A stretch of DNA of 64,000 nucleotides from Amphirosellinia nigrospora (taxonomy: Eukaryota > Ascomycota > Sordariomycetes > Xylariales > Xylariaceae): the NCBI GenBank assembly GCA_004123355.1, contig SCHM01000005.1, positions 1,178,001-1,242,000 of the forward strand. The letters are read 5' to 3'. The notes under the pieces were generated by a model, which was not told the DNA's origin, did no database searches, and saw nothing but the letters and a program-made list of their open reading frames with translations. This document shows positions 46,933 to 57,047 of this stretch, piece after piece. A program made the position numbers and the translations under genes. The number at the start of each line of letters is the position of its first letter. Position 1 is the first letter of the stretch.

Positions 46933-48807
46933 CTACCTCGCAAGTAACAAGCAGCGGCGCTTCATTGTGTTAAATAATAGCACCAGGAGTGCATCAAAAC
47001 CTGAATAGACAGGCATCGTGCCGCGAATGAAGGTACGAATAACATTGCTTAGTTCCCAGGCTTGGACTCCGTCCTTGGAATCCCGATTTTGTCCCAGCAA
47101 GTCTATGTGTCCGGGCTCTCCAGGCGCAGGGTAGTGTTTACTGGGAGGCATACATTCTCCCTCGAACGTGTCACAAAGTCGCGCTAGGTTGTGTTGTTGT
47201 TTGGGAGCAAGACAGTCAAAAAATTGGCACCCGCCGTGATAACCCATGCGAATCGGTCGTTGCACGCGTTTCACTCTTCGTTTTGGCGTCGCTGGGCTGC
47301 TGGTGATCTCTCCCATTGACAAAAGGTTCGCTCACACGGCTCCATATGCTTGAAAACGTAGAATTGATCCATTTTGATATATCAGTGTACTCCCCAGAGG
47401 TCAAAAAGTCACTACTATTCCATGTCACGGCTATAGGCGTAACGGCGTTTATTTCGAAGGAAGGTTTAAGTTTATACAGCCAAGAATCGCGTAGTAAAAG
47501 TCCACGGTCAGTGTTAGCTACCCTTAGATCATTATAGACATCCCAGCCGTCAAGACACTGTTCGGGGATAAAAAGATCCCAGCATTCGACACAGTTGAGG
47601 AGTACCTTGAGACGATAACTACCAGTGTTAGCGAGTTCCTGTATCATAGGCGGGCATCCCCAGGTAGAAAGCGAGTTCTAGTCTCTAATCTTCGTGCTGG
47701 TATGATCAACATTCTAAAATAGGCGATGGCGAATCGAACTCCTCCAATCTAGTACCCACAGGGGCAGAGCAACAGTGCCGAAGGAGTCGCATCGCATGAT
47801 CGCTTGACAGAACTTACTGCAGATGGCCAGAGTTGATGATCATTTGTGCTGTCGACACGTAGATGCCTTCCATAGATCTCCCGTAACTGACTACGATCTC
47901 ACGAGACCACCCCAGCGAGCGAGGCAGCACCTCTGCCGCAGTGGTAGAAAGGCGAACATCGGTAGCTAAGGCGGCTAGATTAAATATGCGATCCCTACTA
48001 TCAGCACGCCCGAGATGATCAAATTCTAGGATGAGCCGCAGCAACCCGCGACCTCTTTCTTGTCCCTTATTTAAGGCCCACCGTCTCCGGAGACTATATA
48101 TGGCCGTGAGCGCGCCCACCTCCTTCGAGTAATTCCACATACCTAGCGATATTCACAAAGCGATCTGGATAAGACGCAAAAAGGACAACTGGCGAGCGCC
48201 AGAAAGGAAACAACGTCTGAGTTCATCACAACTTCCTGAATAATCTAGCACTGGCTGAACTAGGTAGTTTGACTACATCAAGGACGCTGGTTGTCAATTT
48301 TTCCCTGTTAGAGTCAGAGAGAACACTAGCCTCAAAGGGAACGAGTCTCCCAATCGTGTTGATGTGCGAGAGTGTCCATTCTTCCACCTGGCCGTAGCCA
48401 AGCCAGACTAACACCCGAGTCGCACCGCGGTAGATATCGGTCATGAGGGGAATATGCGTCCTCTTTTCTGCACCATCCTTCTGATTGATACAGACGGCAT
48501 CGTACCGGGCGTCTGAATCTGTGTAGTGCGTCGTGAAGATTGTCAGCAATTAACATGTAACTCGGGCCACCTTCGCCGCCGTCTAGCCGGAGCAGCTGAG
48601 AAATACTCCGCCTCCCCATGTGTATGAGATGGCCTCATACAGTGTAGCACTCGCTTCACATAAATCAATGAAACGAATGCGACAACGAAGTTCGAAGGCT
48701 GTGTTGTTAGATCCGCGAAGCTCTAGTACACAGGTGTGCGTAGATGACAGCAGGCTTAAGTAAACATATGATCGTGGACTTTGTATAGGCATTGGACGAG
48801 AATCCAT
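46933..48807 (-). CDS. HET-domain (heterokaryon incompatibility) protein, frame disrupted
   Basis: The start at 48807 opens a frame with LEASATLYEAISYTWG-like sequence (read here as LCEASATLYEAISYTWG), the first HET block. The second block, YDAVCINQKDGAEKRTHIPL, and IYRGATRVLVWLG follow in other frames, then IIQEVVMNSDVV (third block) and SRDRIFNLAALATDV. These are the standard HET order. HET proteins trigger cell death after non-self recognition during hyphal fusion. At least three shifts are needed: G4 run at 48614-48617 one base short, one near 48515, and one near 48240. A GTAAGT donor lies after SGHLQ near 47814. The C-terminal third (46933-47650) reads in two frames and I cannot settle its structure. 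It may be an intact gene with base-call errors or a true pseudogene. Confidence 0.6.
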
Positions 48808-49043
48808 GATAATAATGATAGCCTTTGGTCGGCGTACGTAGCGACAATGTCCACATCAAGGGTTTGGATATCAGTACATAGGTTATGAATATCTCCTTTT
48901 CCATGTCTTATAGTCTGGTGAGTGATGTAAGGCATACCACAAAAGTCATGGAGCTGCCCATTAGAACCCTAGATTGAAGGTGGATGTTGTGACTCTGAAT
49001 AATCTAGGTATAAGGCTTGAAAATAAAGCCTTGAAGATTTTTT

Positions 49044-49165
49044 CTATTCCCCCGTATAACGAGTCGTTACTGCTTTATATGACGCTTATATACCCGTTAT
49101 GCCCAGAGATTTCTTTTATTCACCCGTATAACAGAGTTAATGCTGATTTATATGACGCTTATTCA
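49044..49165. repeat. Diverged tandem duplication, period about 71 bp
   Basis: CCCGTATAAC begins at about 49051 and again at about 49122; both are followed after about 16 bases by TTTATATGACGCTTAT. The copies differ by small changes and one indel. Confidence 0.65.
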
Positions 49166-49729
49166 TAGACCCATATGGAGTATCTTCAGGGTTAGTTCAC
49201 GCGATTCTACACACAGGTCTATGTATATAGAGGGCACAGAGCAGCCGCGCTTCCCTGCGCACACACACACAAGATATGGCTTTTCGACCCCTGCGGATTT
49301 GCGTGACATAATGAACCACCCCATGCTTGCTAACAGGTGATTGGCACGAGAGTGTCAAGTGTCAAATACCTGGTAAAGGTAGGGTGTAGACATCTATTGT
49401 TGGATGGAGAACTAGTGAAGCCAGCTCCGTGGGCTCCATGTGACTATACAGGTGGCTACCTAATATACATGGACTCTCTTCGTCTGACTAGGTAGTGTGT
49501 CTAGAGCTCCTATCCTGGCACTGGTAAATAGTTCGAAGTTTAACAATGTAATAAACAAAAATAAGGATGCCAAATATAAATATGGCTCCAAACGCTGTTA
49601 ATCTCATTATTTGTTGGTATGATCTTCTCGACCCGCGATCACCCCCCCCCCTGGGACGGCACCTCCCGGTTGACCCCTGCCTCCTCCGCCGAATTTACGG
49701 TCTCATATCTGTTCTAAATGTCAGCCAGT

Positions 49730-49832
49730 GTCAGGGACCCTGTGATATATGGGGTAGGTCATCTATACTTGTTGTTGCGCGAAGGCCTCTAAATACCTTC
49801 GTAGGCGTAACTAGGCTATATGCAGATGATCT
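49730..49832. repeat. Dispersed repeat family B, copy 1
   Basis: Aligns with 51838-51931. Shared core: GACCCTGTGATATATGGGGT, then a CATYTATACTTGTTGTTG-like stretch. Relative to this copy the second shows mostly G-to-A and C-to-T changes, and lacks a 13-base segment before CTTTCGTAG. Confidence 0.7.
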
Positions 49833-50205
49833 CTTTGTTTCCGTGGCGTTGTGGCTAATACTGTGGCTTGGGCATTTGTCTCTTCGTAACAGCCATAATG
49901 AGTATAGAAGGGTTTAGGTAGTGTTATGTGATTTGGAGGTTGGCGGAGGCGGCGGGGCCGGGAGGCTGCCGTTGGTAGTATTGGCAGGGGGATGATCGGC
50001 AGGTTCGAGCCTAGATTAATAGCTGGTGATTAGCATTCACACATACAAAGTAGGGGTGATATGTGTTAAAGACGTACTCGATCAAGTATTTAATGAAGTT
50101 GATAAGTATGTAAGCCAGTGCCGGAGCACTAGCTCCAAGGATGAGTGCATCCATAGCTTGTAATAATTTTGTTTTCTTAGCTGCGAATGTGATGTTGGGG
50201 CAGAC

Positions 50206-50380
50206 TTAAAGAGAGAAGAACAGAAGATCATGCTAAAAGATTCATTCGAGAATATTGTGCGGTGGTTAAGGAGAAGAACAGCAGATAATGTGGAAAGATT
50301 CACTCCAAAATGTTGTGCGGTGGTTAAGAGAGAAGAATAGAAGATCATGCTAAGAGATTTATTCGAGAAATACTAAATAC
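50206..50380. repeat. Minisatellite, about 59-bp unit, nearly three copies
   Basis: Units begin at about 50206, 50266 and 50324 with TTAAGGAGAAGAAYAG-like sequence and contain AGAAGATCATGCTAA and (in the first two) TTGTGCGGTGG. The third unit is cut short. Units diverge by substitutions. Confidence 0.75.
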
Positions 50381-50412
50381 TGCCTATCCATTACGTCTTG
50401 CAACCAAGCTAC

Positions 50413-51144
50413 CTAAGAAAGTGCACATTCGCTACTTTCCTCGCCGTCGTTGCCCTCCTTCGTCAATGCCACTGCTTTCTCCTCTGTGGTTTTGCCTTCG
50501 ATATCCTTCCTTGGCCATGGCCACCTTCCCTCCATTGGCATGTCGTCATAGATAGCGTTGTAACACTGTTCTGGGGAGCCGTAAGTATAACCGTATATGG
50601 AATCTCCAAGCTGGCTTGACGCTACCGCTATACGCACTTTCTCTGGAGACAATTGGTCCAGGTCGAAGCGATGTAGCGTTTCGTACTGTAAAGCGAGCAC
50701 ATGAACCATCGCGATCCAGCGAGGGGGTTGCTGTAGGTCTTTGAGGAAGTAGTTCCTTGCGCAATCCCATCCCTTCCCTGTTCGTTCAAGAAACGGGTGA
50801 TACTTTGGGGTGGGACTGAACATATCCGTCTTCGTGTATGACGTTGCGGATGTCCCAATCAAAACCTTCGCGCATGAGGCGAGGGACATCGCTGCATTTG
50901 ACTAGTAGGAGGGCCGCCCAGTTTTGGTGTTCCGATCCTGGGAAGGTTCAGCCCAATAAATAAATTTTATCGTCTGAGGTTGCGGGTCTTCGTAATACCA
51001 TTTCCCGCTCGTTGCCGGCCCTGGTTGCGTTTGCCTTTTCCACTTCCAAAAACAATGATGACTCTTACGATTCTGATCAATTGCGTCGTACGGGGGAGGC
51101 GAGGCCTCGGTTGTTGCTTTGAGATCTTCTGGTCTTGCTGCCAT
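50413..51144 (-). CDS. Hypothetical protein with a PPPY motif
   Basis: Read from ATG 51144 to stop 50413 with one base added at C2 50937-50938 and one removed from G4 50807-50810 the frame gives 243 aa. The sequence flows well across the joins: EHQNWAALLLVKCSDVPRLM, then REGFDWDIRNVIHEDGY, then KYHPFLERTGKGWDCARNYF. An N-terminal SPPPYDAI motif is a candidate ligand for WW domains of Rsp5-type ubiquitin ligases. The first half is basic and Trp-rich (CFWKWKR), the end acidic. No signal peptide or membrane helix. I do not recognise the family. Without the corrections a TAG splits it into two frames, 51354-50902 and 50889-50413. Confidence 0.55.
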
Positions 51145-51643
51145 GATGATTGCTGCTTGCTCCAAACTTCTGTAGAGTAAAGTGTTCGCGACTGCTCTAT
51201 TGGGGGAAATGGCTGACGTAACCTGGATAATCCGTGATTTTCCCCGAGACGAACGGTGAACGTTGCAACTACTTCTTTCTGCCGCTGTTGTTGATGTGTG
51301 GAGGAAGTGAAGAAGAAAAGGGGAAGGCGCCTCTGGTCGGTTCACAGGTTGCAAATGGGCTTTACATATGTAGGCTATACAGCGCGAACCAATACATAGT
51401 TTTCAGGTGCTTTCAGAACAAAGTTTAAGAACTAGAACCAAACTCAGTAATAATAGTTTTCATGGCAATCTACGCAAGCACTATAAAGCTTAATCAAAAG
51501 GCTGGTAACCTATCTTCGTAAAACTTAAATCATAGTCTTCTTGCGTACCTTAGGTAGACATTAATCCTACAAAGTTAAGAAGTCTCATCATACATACAAC
51601 TTAAATTCTAAACCTAGATAATAATCTTAATGCTAGGAACGAG

Positions 51644-51757
51644 GATCTAGGCACACGGATCAAACAAAACAAAGAGACTCTCTGTATATAGCCAAGTAGT
51701 CACATAGAGCCCACGGAGATGACTTCACTGATCCTCCGTGCAATAACAGATATCCCT
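51644..51757. repeat. Dispersed repeat family A, copy 2
   Basis: Counterpart of 19921-20024; the shared CACGGAGATGACTTCACTG core and a GTATATAGCCA block upstream are in the same order and spacing. Confidence 0.7.
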
Positions 51758-51837
51758 ACGAGGTCCCTGACAACCACCTGCAGTGATCCAGTAGCGATAC
51801 GGGACAAATATCAATAACAGATAAGTCGTCGCAGCCT

Positions 51838-51931
51838 GTCAGAGACCCTGTGATATATGGGGTAAGTCATTTATACTTGTTGTTGTGTACTTTCGTAGAC
51901 GTAACTAGGTTATATAAAGATAATCTATTTC
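51838..51931. repeat. Dispersed repeat family B, copy 2
   Basis: Counterpart of 49730-49832. It lies 80 bp after repeat A copy 2 on the same strand. Confidence 0.7.
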
Positions 51932-52054
51932 TCGAGGCCCCCCCTCCACCCCGTAGCTTCATGACATAGTACAATAACAACTCTTCACGGAGTATTGACA
52001 GCCCCATATCCCGAAACTCGTTGTCGAGATAGCGGCAATGCACCGATAGCCAAA

Positions 52055-53083
52055 CTAAGCGTCGTAGGCGTCCTTCAACCGCGGAAATAGCTTTTGAGCA
52101 GCTCCATTGTATACCTCCTTTCTTTTCTCGTCACTCATGGCGTACTCGTCGATAAATTTCGTGAGGGTTTGACTGAACGGGGCGGTCGCATGGGGATAGT
52201 CGCTGCCGAACAGAAGATGGTCCGGCGGTGCAAATTCAAGTATTAAGGGCAACATCTCCTTACTTCCGGAAAGCGCGAGGTCAAAGTAGAACGACTTGGC
52301 CTGGCTGATGATATCGTCGGCAGTTAGGTGCGCCCCGAAATCAGGTAGGGATATTAGCGTTGATCGCCGGACTAGCGCAGCGAGAGTCCCTCCTCCGTGC
52401 GATAAGATGATCTTGACGTCAGGAAATTGCTGGAGGCGCTTGTTGAGGATCATGGACATGGCGGTGCGTCCTGTCTCGTGGGGCCAATCAAAGGCAGGCA
52501 TGGGGAGTCTCTCGTCGACGTAGAGTGGGATCTTGTTGTTGGCAGGGTGAACAAATACCACTGCTTTGCGGGCATTGAGTTCTTTCCAGAGATATTCAAA
52601 GTTTGGATGACCTAGGTAGCCATCGGGAGTAGCATAGCTTGTGAACAAAGTTACCCCGTCGGCATGGAGCGTGTCGAAGGCATAACGCAGCTCACGGAGT
52701 ACAAGGTCGTTATGTTCGAGAGAAGGGACGGTGGCGAAGAACCCGAACGCATGAGGATCACTGTCACGCAGCGATGCACAGAATTCGTTTAGAGAGCGGG
52801 CTACAGAGGCGCTCTCTTCGGGATCGGGTATGAAAGAAACACCTGGAGTGCTGACGGATAAGATGCTGGTTTTTACGCCGACTGATTTGCTGAAGGCTGC
52901 ATCACCCTCACGTGTAAAATCCGGAAACTTCACCATCCCCTTGAGGCCATATTCAACGCCTATATAACCGTATTAGCGCATTGTACGAAGTAAGTCGAGC
53001 TGAGTCAGTGGAATTCGAAACGAACCTTGAAGTTGGGGAGGGATGATATGGTGATGGACATCAATCTTTGGTGGCAATGACAT
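52055..53083 (-). CDS. Amidohydrolase 2 / ACMSD-type metal-dependent decarboxylase or hydrolase
   Basis: Exons 53083-53026 and 52959-52055 with a 66-bp intron (GTTCGT donor); 963 nt, 320 aa, frame intact. The metal site is visible: HxH in IDVHHHII near the N-terminus, FVHP in the middle, ILSHGGGTLAALV, and the Asp in LLFGSDYPHATAPFS. Length and motifs fit the ACMSD branch, which includes fungal aromatic-acid decarboxylases such as those for 6-methylsalicylate and 2,3-dihydroxybenzoate; the substrate cannot be told from sequence. It is divergent from the Zn2Cys6 regulator at 53871, the likely local regulator. Confidence 0.88.
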
Positions 53084-53514
53084 TTTGGATGGTCTTTGTG
53101 TTTAAATAAATAATAAGCTCGGTATTTGATAGTAGAAGATACTTTATCTTGCTTCGCAAAGACTGACTACCAGTTGCGAGAGGTGTCTATGCCTTTTATA
53201 TCGGCTAGGCCAGTAGCTATCCATCCTGTTTACGAGCACCTCCTTCGCCTCGGTGTCAAGGCCGAGGATTCGCTCCTTCGGATTACTACAGAAGCCGGAC
53301 TACTCCCATTCCGCATTTTCACCGAAGGTATTACTGCAGTCTACAGCAATACGTCAATGCTGGCTGTTGGTGAAAGACGGAAAAGCGACTCACCGGCTTC
53401 GCGGAGCGTACCGAGCGTTATGATGGGTCCATTAGGGTATGTAAGAGGTATGACCACATCAGGATGCCGCGGAATCACCCGAAGGCTTTTAGTCTTAGTA
53501 TGTCTTCACCTGGG
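53084..53514. promoter_or_regulatory. Promoter side of the amidohydrolase, left of the MITE
   Basis: 430 bp upstream of the amidohydrolase start. The plus-strand open frame 53126-53554 runs into the MITE and has no domain, so I read it as chance. Confidence 0.4.
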
Positions 53515-53767
53515 TACACTCGATCTGAATCGAAAAGTCGCGCCCCACTGTTAATTCCGAATCGAAATGTCGCCTTAACTAAATCTAGGTATATTTTCTA
53601 TGGGAGTTTAATAAATTCCAAAACGAGATGTCGGCGACACTTCGTTAGCGTTCCAAAACGAAGTGTCGCTGACATCTCGTTTCGGAATCGATCGAAATCC
53701 TGAAGAAACGATACATTTTATCTAGCCACATTCAGTTAAAGCGACATTTCGATTTGGATCAAGTGTA
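53515..53767. mobile_element. MITE (Tc1/mariner-like), about 249 bp, flanked by TA
   Basis: The ends are inverted repeats: left end from 53517 and reverse complement of the right end from 53765 share CACTYGATCYRAATCGAAA and continue to GTCGC. Directly outside is TA on each side (53515-53516 and 53766-53767), as expected of a TA target duplication. A second inverted pair (ATCGAAATGTCGCYTTAACT at about 53560-53580 and 53736-53755, the latter on the other strand) and a third, central pair at 53615-53688 are nested inside. There is no transposase, so it is non-autonomous. It sits between the amidohydrolase and its divergent regulator. Confidence 0.82.
53615..53688. repeat. Central 32-bp inverted repeat of the MITE
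   Basis: Left arm 53615-53646 and right arm 53657-53688 are complementary over 32 bp with two mismatches, separated by 10 bp. Arm core: ACGAGATGTC and CGACACTTCGTT. The transcript would fold into a long hairpin. Confidence 0.85.
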
Positions 53768-53870
53768 GGCTGGGGAAGACCCACCACTTGGCAAATCCTC
53801 CGCAGACTCCCCGGCCATCCCGCGGATGATTCCGTATTCGCCTCCAGACTTTCGCACCTTAGGCGTCACA

Positions 53871-56357
53871 ATGACACCAAACCATACAAACTCGGATCAG
53901 GCCCCGAAGCGTCGCAAGGTGGCAGAATCTTGCAAGTTGTGTAGAGCCAAGAAGACTCGTTGCGACGGGCAACATCCAGCATGTTCCTCGTGTACCGCCA
54001 AAGGGCTTGAGTGTGAATACAATACTGCGACAGTTCCGGGTGAGCAATTCTCCGAACCCTTTTCATCCTGTTTTGGAGAATTTTTGAGCACGTTATTTCT
54101 TTTGGGAGACAAGAAAGTGTCGAAAGCTTCGGAAGCCCGAATTAATCAGCTCCCAATGGCAATAATTGACTCTGAGTGTTGCAGTGTCTAGTGGTATACT
54201 AGAGGGCATTGAATCACGTTTGCAGAAGTTAGAACAGCAAGTAAGCGGTATACCGGCTCACGATATAGGGCGGGAACATTCAGGTAAACCTTGACAATCA
54301 TCGTACACGCCCAAGACACTGGCTTATCTCAGTAGCGCGGCCGAGCGAATTAATATCTTGTCCGCGATGGCGTACGCAACCCCAAGGAAATTCTACTCTG
54401 CAAAATAGCAATGATCCGGAATCCGAGTCTGCAGTATTTTTCGGAGAAACTCCTACTGCGCAGTTTATGCGAGATATCACGCAGATGGCCGACGCCCAAT
54501 CGAGGAGACCGCTCCCCGATGAATCACTGTGGACGCAGGACGTCTCGTTACCGATTGAAACAGACCGACTTTCGATGGTGATCCCAGAGAGGGCTATATC
54601 AGACGAGTTACTAGACTCATATGAGCGACTAGTCTATCCTCTGTTCCCAATCCTGCACATGCCAACATTTCGGCGTTGTTATGGGCGTCTCTGGGATCCG
54701 CAAAAATCAGGTCGGTTCGAGACCCAAGCAGAGGAGGCGTTGTTCTACGCCACGCTCAATATCGTCTTCGCTCTCGGTTGCATCAATGACTCAACTACCG
54801 AATCCCACCTTAAGATGCGAACAGCCGACTGTTTCTACCGTCGAGCTCGTAAGATTCTTCCGCTAGACGCGCTGGATCATCTTAGTTTAGGAGTCGTGCA
54901 GTATCTTCTCCTGACGTCGACCTACCTTAGCTTTACCAAATATACCAATCGTTGCTGTAACACGCTTGCAGTTGCTATTAGAGTCTGTCAGATGCTAGGT
55001 TTGCAAGTTGACACCGATTTATCCTCGTCTAATCAGCTAACTCGAGAGATGAACCGTCGCGTTTGGCACATTTGCTTGACACTAGAAAGGTTTGAGAAAG
55101 CTTATCCTTTATATCTCCAAGGCTTTTTCCTAACCGACAAAACCCTCCACGAAACTCTTTTTTTAGGCGATGGATTCAGGCAGAACTCACGTCACATGCT
55201 AACATGGTTAACAGGCTCTATTCCAGCGTATATGGATTGAAGACCCTGGCTGAAATCGATTGCACTGTACCACTCCCCGCTGATATCGATGACGAATATC
55301 TTAGTACAGAGGGTACAGGAACCCAACCAACAGGGACGCCGTCAATAATTGAGGGCTTTCTTGTAACTATTAAGATATTTCAAGTTCTTGAAGATGCCCG
55401 TAAACTGAAATACCGCCCCTCAGAGCAGGAAGTTGATCTACATGAGTTGACCCAGGTCTTGCAACTCAATGGGCAACTTGATGGAATCGAAGGGAGCTTA
55501 CCACCCCATTTGAAGCCTAGCATTATCGAAATACCATCCACTCCCCGTGATCAGGTCCTAAGGCTTCAAGCCGAAGGTGTAATGACAAGGTATGAGCACG
55601 GCCTTTTCCCATTCAATTGCTAGTTGTACATTACTGAGCGTTATTTTGAACTGACTGAGCCTCTACTAAGAATTTTGTATGCTCGCCTTGTCCTCTTACG
55701 ACCTTATTTATTATCTGCTGCTCGGCGATCACTTCTCAACCCCCTTACGGAAAATTCACTAGCCCAATCACGAAACTCGCTGCACTCGACGATACGAACG
55801 GAGATATCTAAGATCTGTGTCGAGGCAGCTGCGTCTGCCATCTCCACTCTCCATACAAATTTGCGCTTCAATTCGCGAATTTTCAGCTGCAATGCAGTTT
55901 TCATGGCGTTGGCGGCTGCAACAGTAGTCATTACTGCGTCATTGGTGTCTGAGCTGGGTGTCAGTCTAGACGATGTTAGCCCCAACAGTGCCTCAATAGC
56001 CCAAGCATTCGAAGTCTTGGACGAACACATGTGGCAGATCGAAGGTGGTAAGAAAGTAAGAATTCGCCTGGAAAGGTTTCTGGAGACAGTTCGTCGCGAG
56101 AACAAGCGACGACTTAGCGGTGAGCGTTTCCTATCTACTACAATCTACCTAATGAAGGGTTTCAACCAGAGTAATATAAACTGACATAAACAGATAATCA
56201 AGGGCTTAATATATGTTCGATGGGTGACAGCGGGCAAACTTCAAACATCGACAGCCTAATTGAGGAGTTCGATTTCAACGACCCCTTATGGACGTTCCAA
56301 TGGGCCGGATCATATGCTTTATATGATACTGTGAGGCCACAGTATGGTTTTCTCTGA
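53871..56357 (+). CDS. Zn2Cys6 fungal transcription factor with Fungal_trans middle homology region
   Basis: Six exons: 53871-54039, 54185-54283, 54333-55089, 55215-55589, 55671-56119 and 56194-56357; 2013 nt, 670 aa, frame intact. The binuclear zinc cluster is CKLCRAKKTRCDGQHPACSS, continuing to a sixth Cys in GLECEY; a basic PKRRKV precedes it. A short coiled coil follows (GIESRLQKLEQQ). The middle region has YPLFPILHMPTFRRCY, NRRVWHICLTLER, LPLPADIDDEYL and RILYARLVLLRPYLL, typical of Fungal_trans proteins. The end (FNDPLWTFQW) is also family-like. The intron at 55090 has a weak GTTTGA donor. An in-frame ATG at 53826 would add 15 residues. It is divergent from the amidohydrolase and probably regulates it. 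Confidence 0.88.
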
Positions 56358-57047
56358 TAGTCATCAATTTGTTGCTAAGTTGGAGACGAGCGGGTCATGA
56401 CCCGGGACGTGGTCACGGAAGGAAGTAAACGAGATGAATTGATTGTAGAACGACGGTCTCTAAGACAGCATGATCAACGCGACAACAATTTAGTCGCCGA
56501 CATAATCGATCTCGCGACGGCTAGTGCGCCAGCTAAGCTAGGCGGAGTTCTGTAGCGGAACAGCCCCTTTCACATTACCATACGCCGATTCAAGGTGCCG
56601 AGATAAAACGCTGTAGGCAAATCGACCTTTTTCATACAAGTTGTTAAGCCCGACGGAAATTTCATCAATTTATTCGAGATATCTCTCACAAACCGTAGCC
56701 ACTTCCGGCTCAAACACCAACAGGAGCCTTGAGACTCAATAAGGAGGGCCCTTCCGACTCTTCATCTCGATTCTAGTCTAGTAAGCTACGCTGGGCCATC
56801 AAGATCTCCTCTACCCCTATAAAAGCCGATTGGTCATCCCATTCGTTCCCCTCTTACCCTTGCTCAATAGATAGCGGGTTAGGGAAACAACATAACCGGT
56901 CGTCATGGCCACTTATGAATAACAAAGTAAGGTTAGAGAATTCTTCGTGACGTGCCTAAGCTAGAAAATGGCCCTACTGGTGACTAGGACGTATCATAAC
57001 CAGAATCCCAAGTTGACAGCCAGGTGATATGATCATGACTTCACAAT
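56358..57047. other. Convergent 3' intergenic region, regulator / dehydrogenase
   Basis: 690 bp. No gene, repeat or RNA recognised. Confidence 0.45.

Larger units (their letters stand above)
48808..50412. other. Repeat-rich gene-poor region
   Basis: 1.6 kb holding a diverged tandem duplication (49044-49165), a copy of dispersed repeat B (49730-49832), a C9 run near 49643 and a minisatellite (50206-50380). Open frames here are short and unconvincing. Confidence 0.5.
51145..52054. other. Intergenic region carrying degraded repeats
   Basis: 910 bp. From about 51430 it is A/T-rich with copies of dispersed repeats A (51644-51757) and B (51838-51931) close together, as if both belong to one RIP-mutated element. 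Confidence 0.5.
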
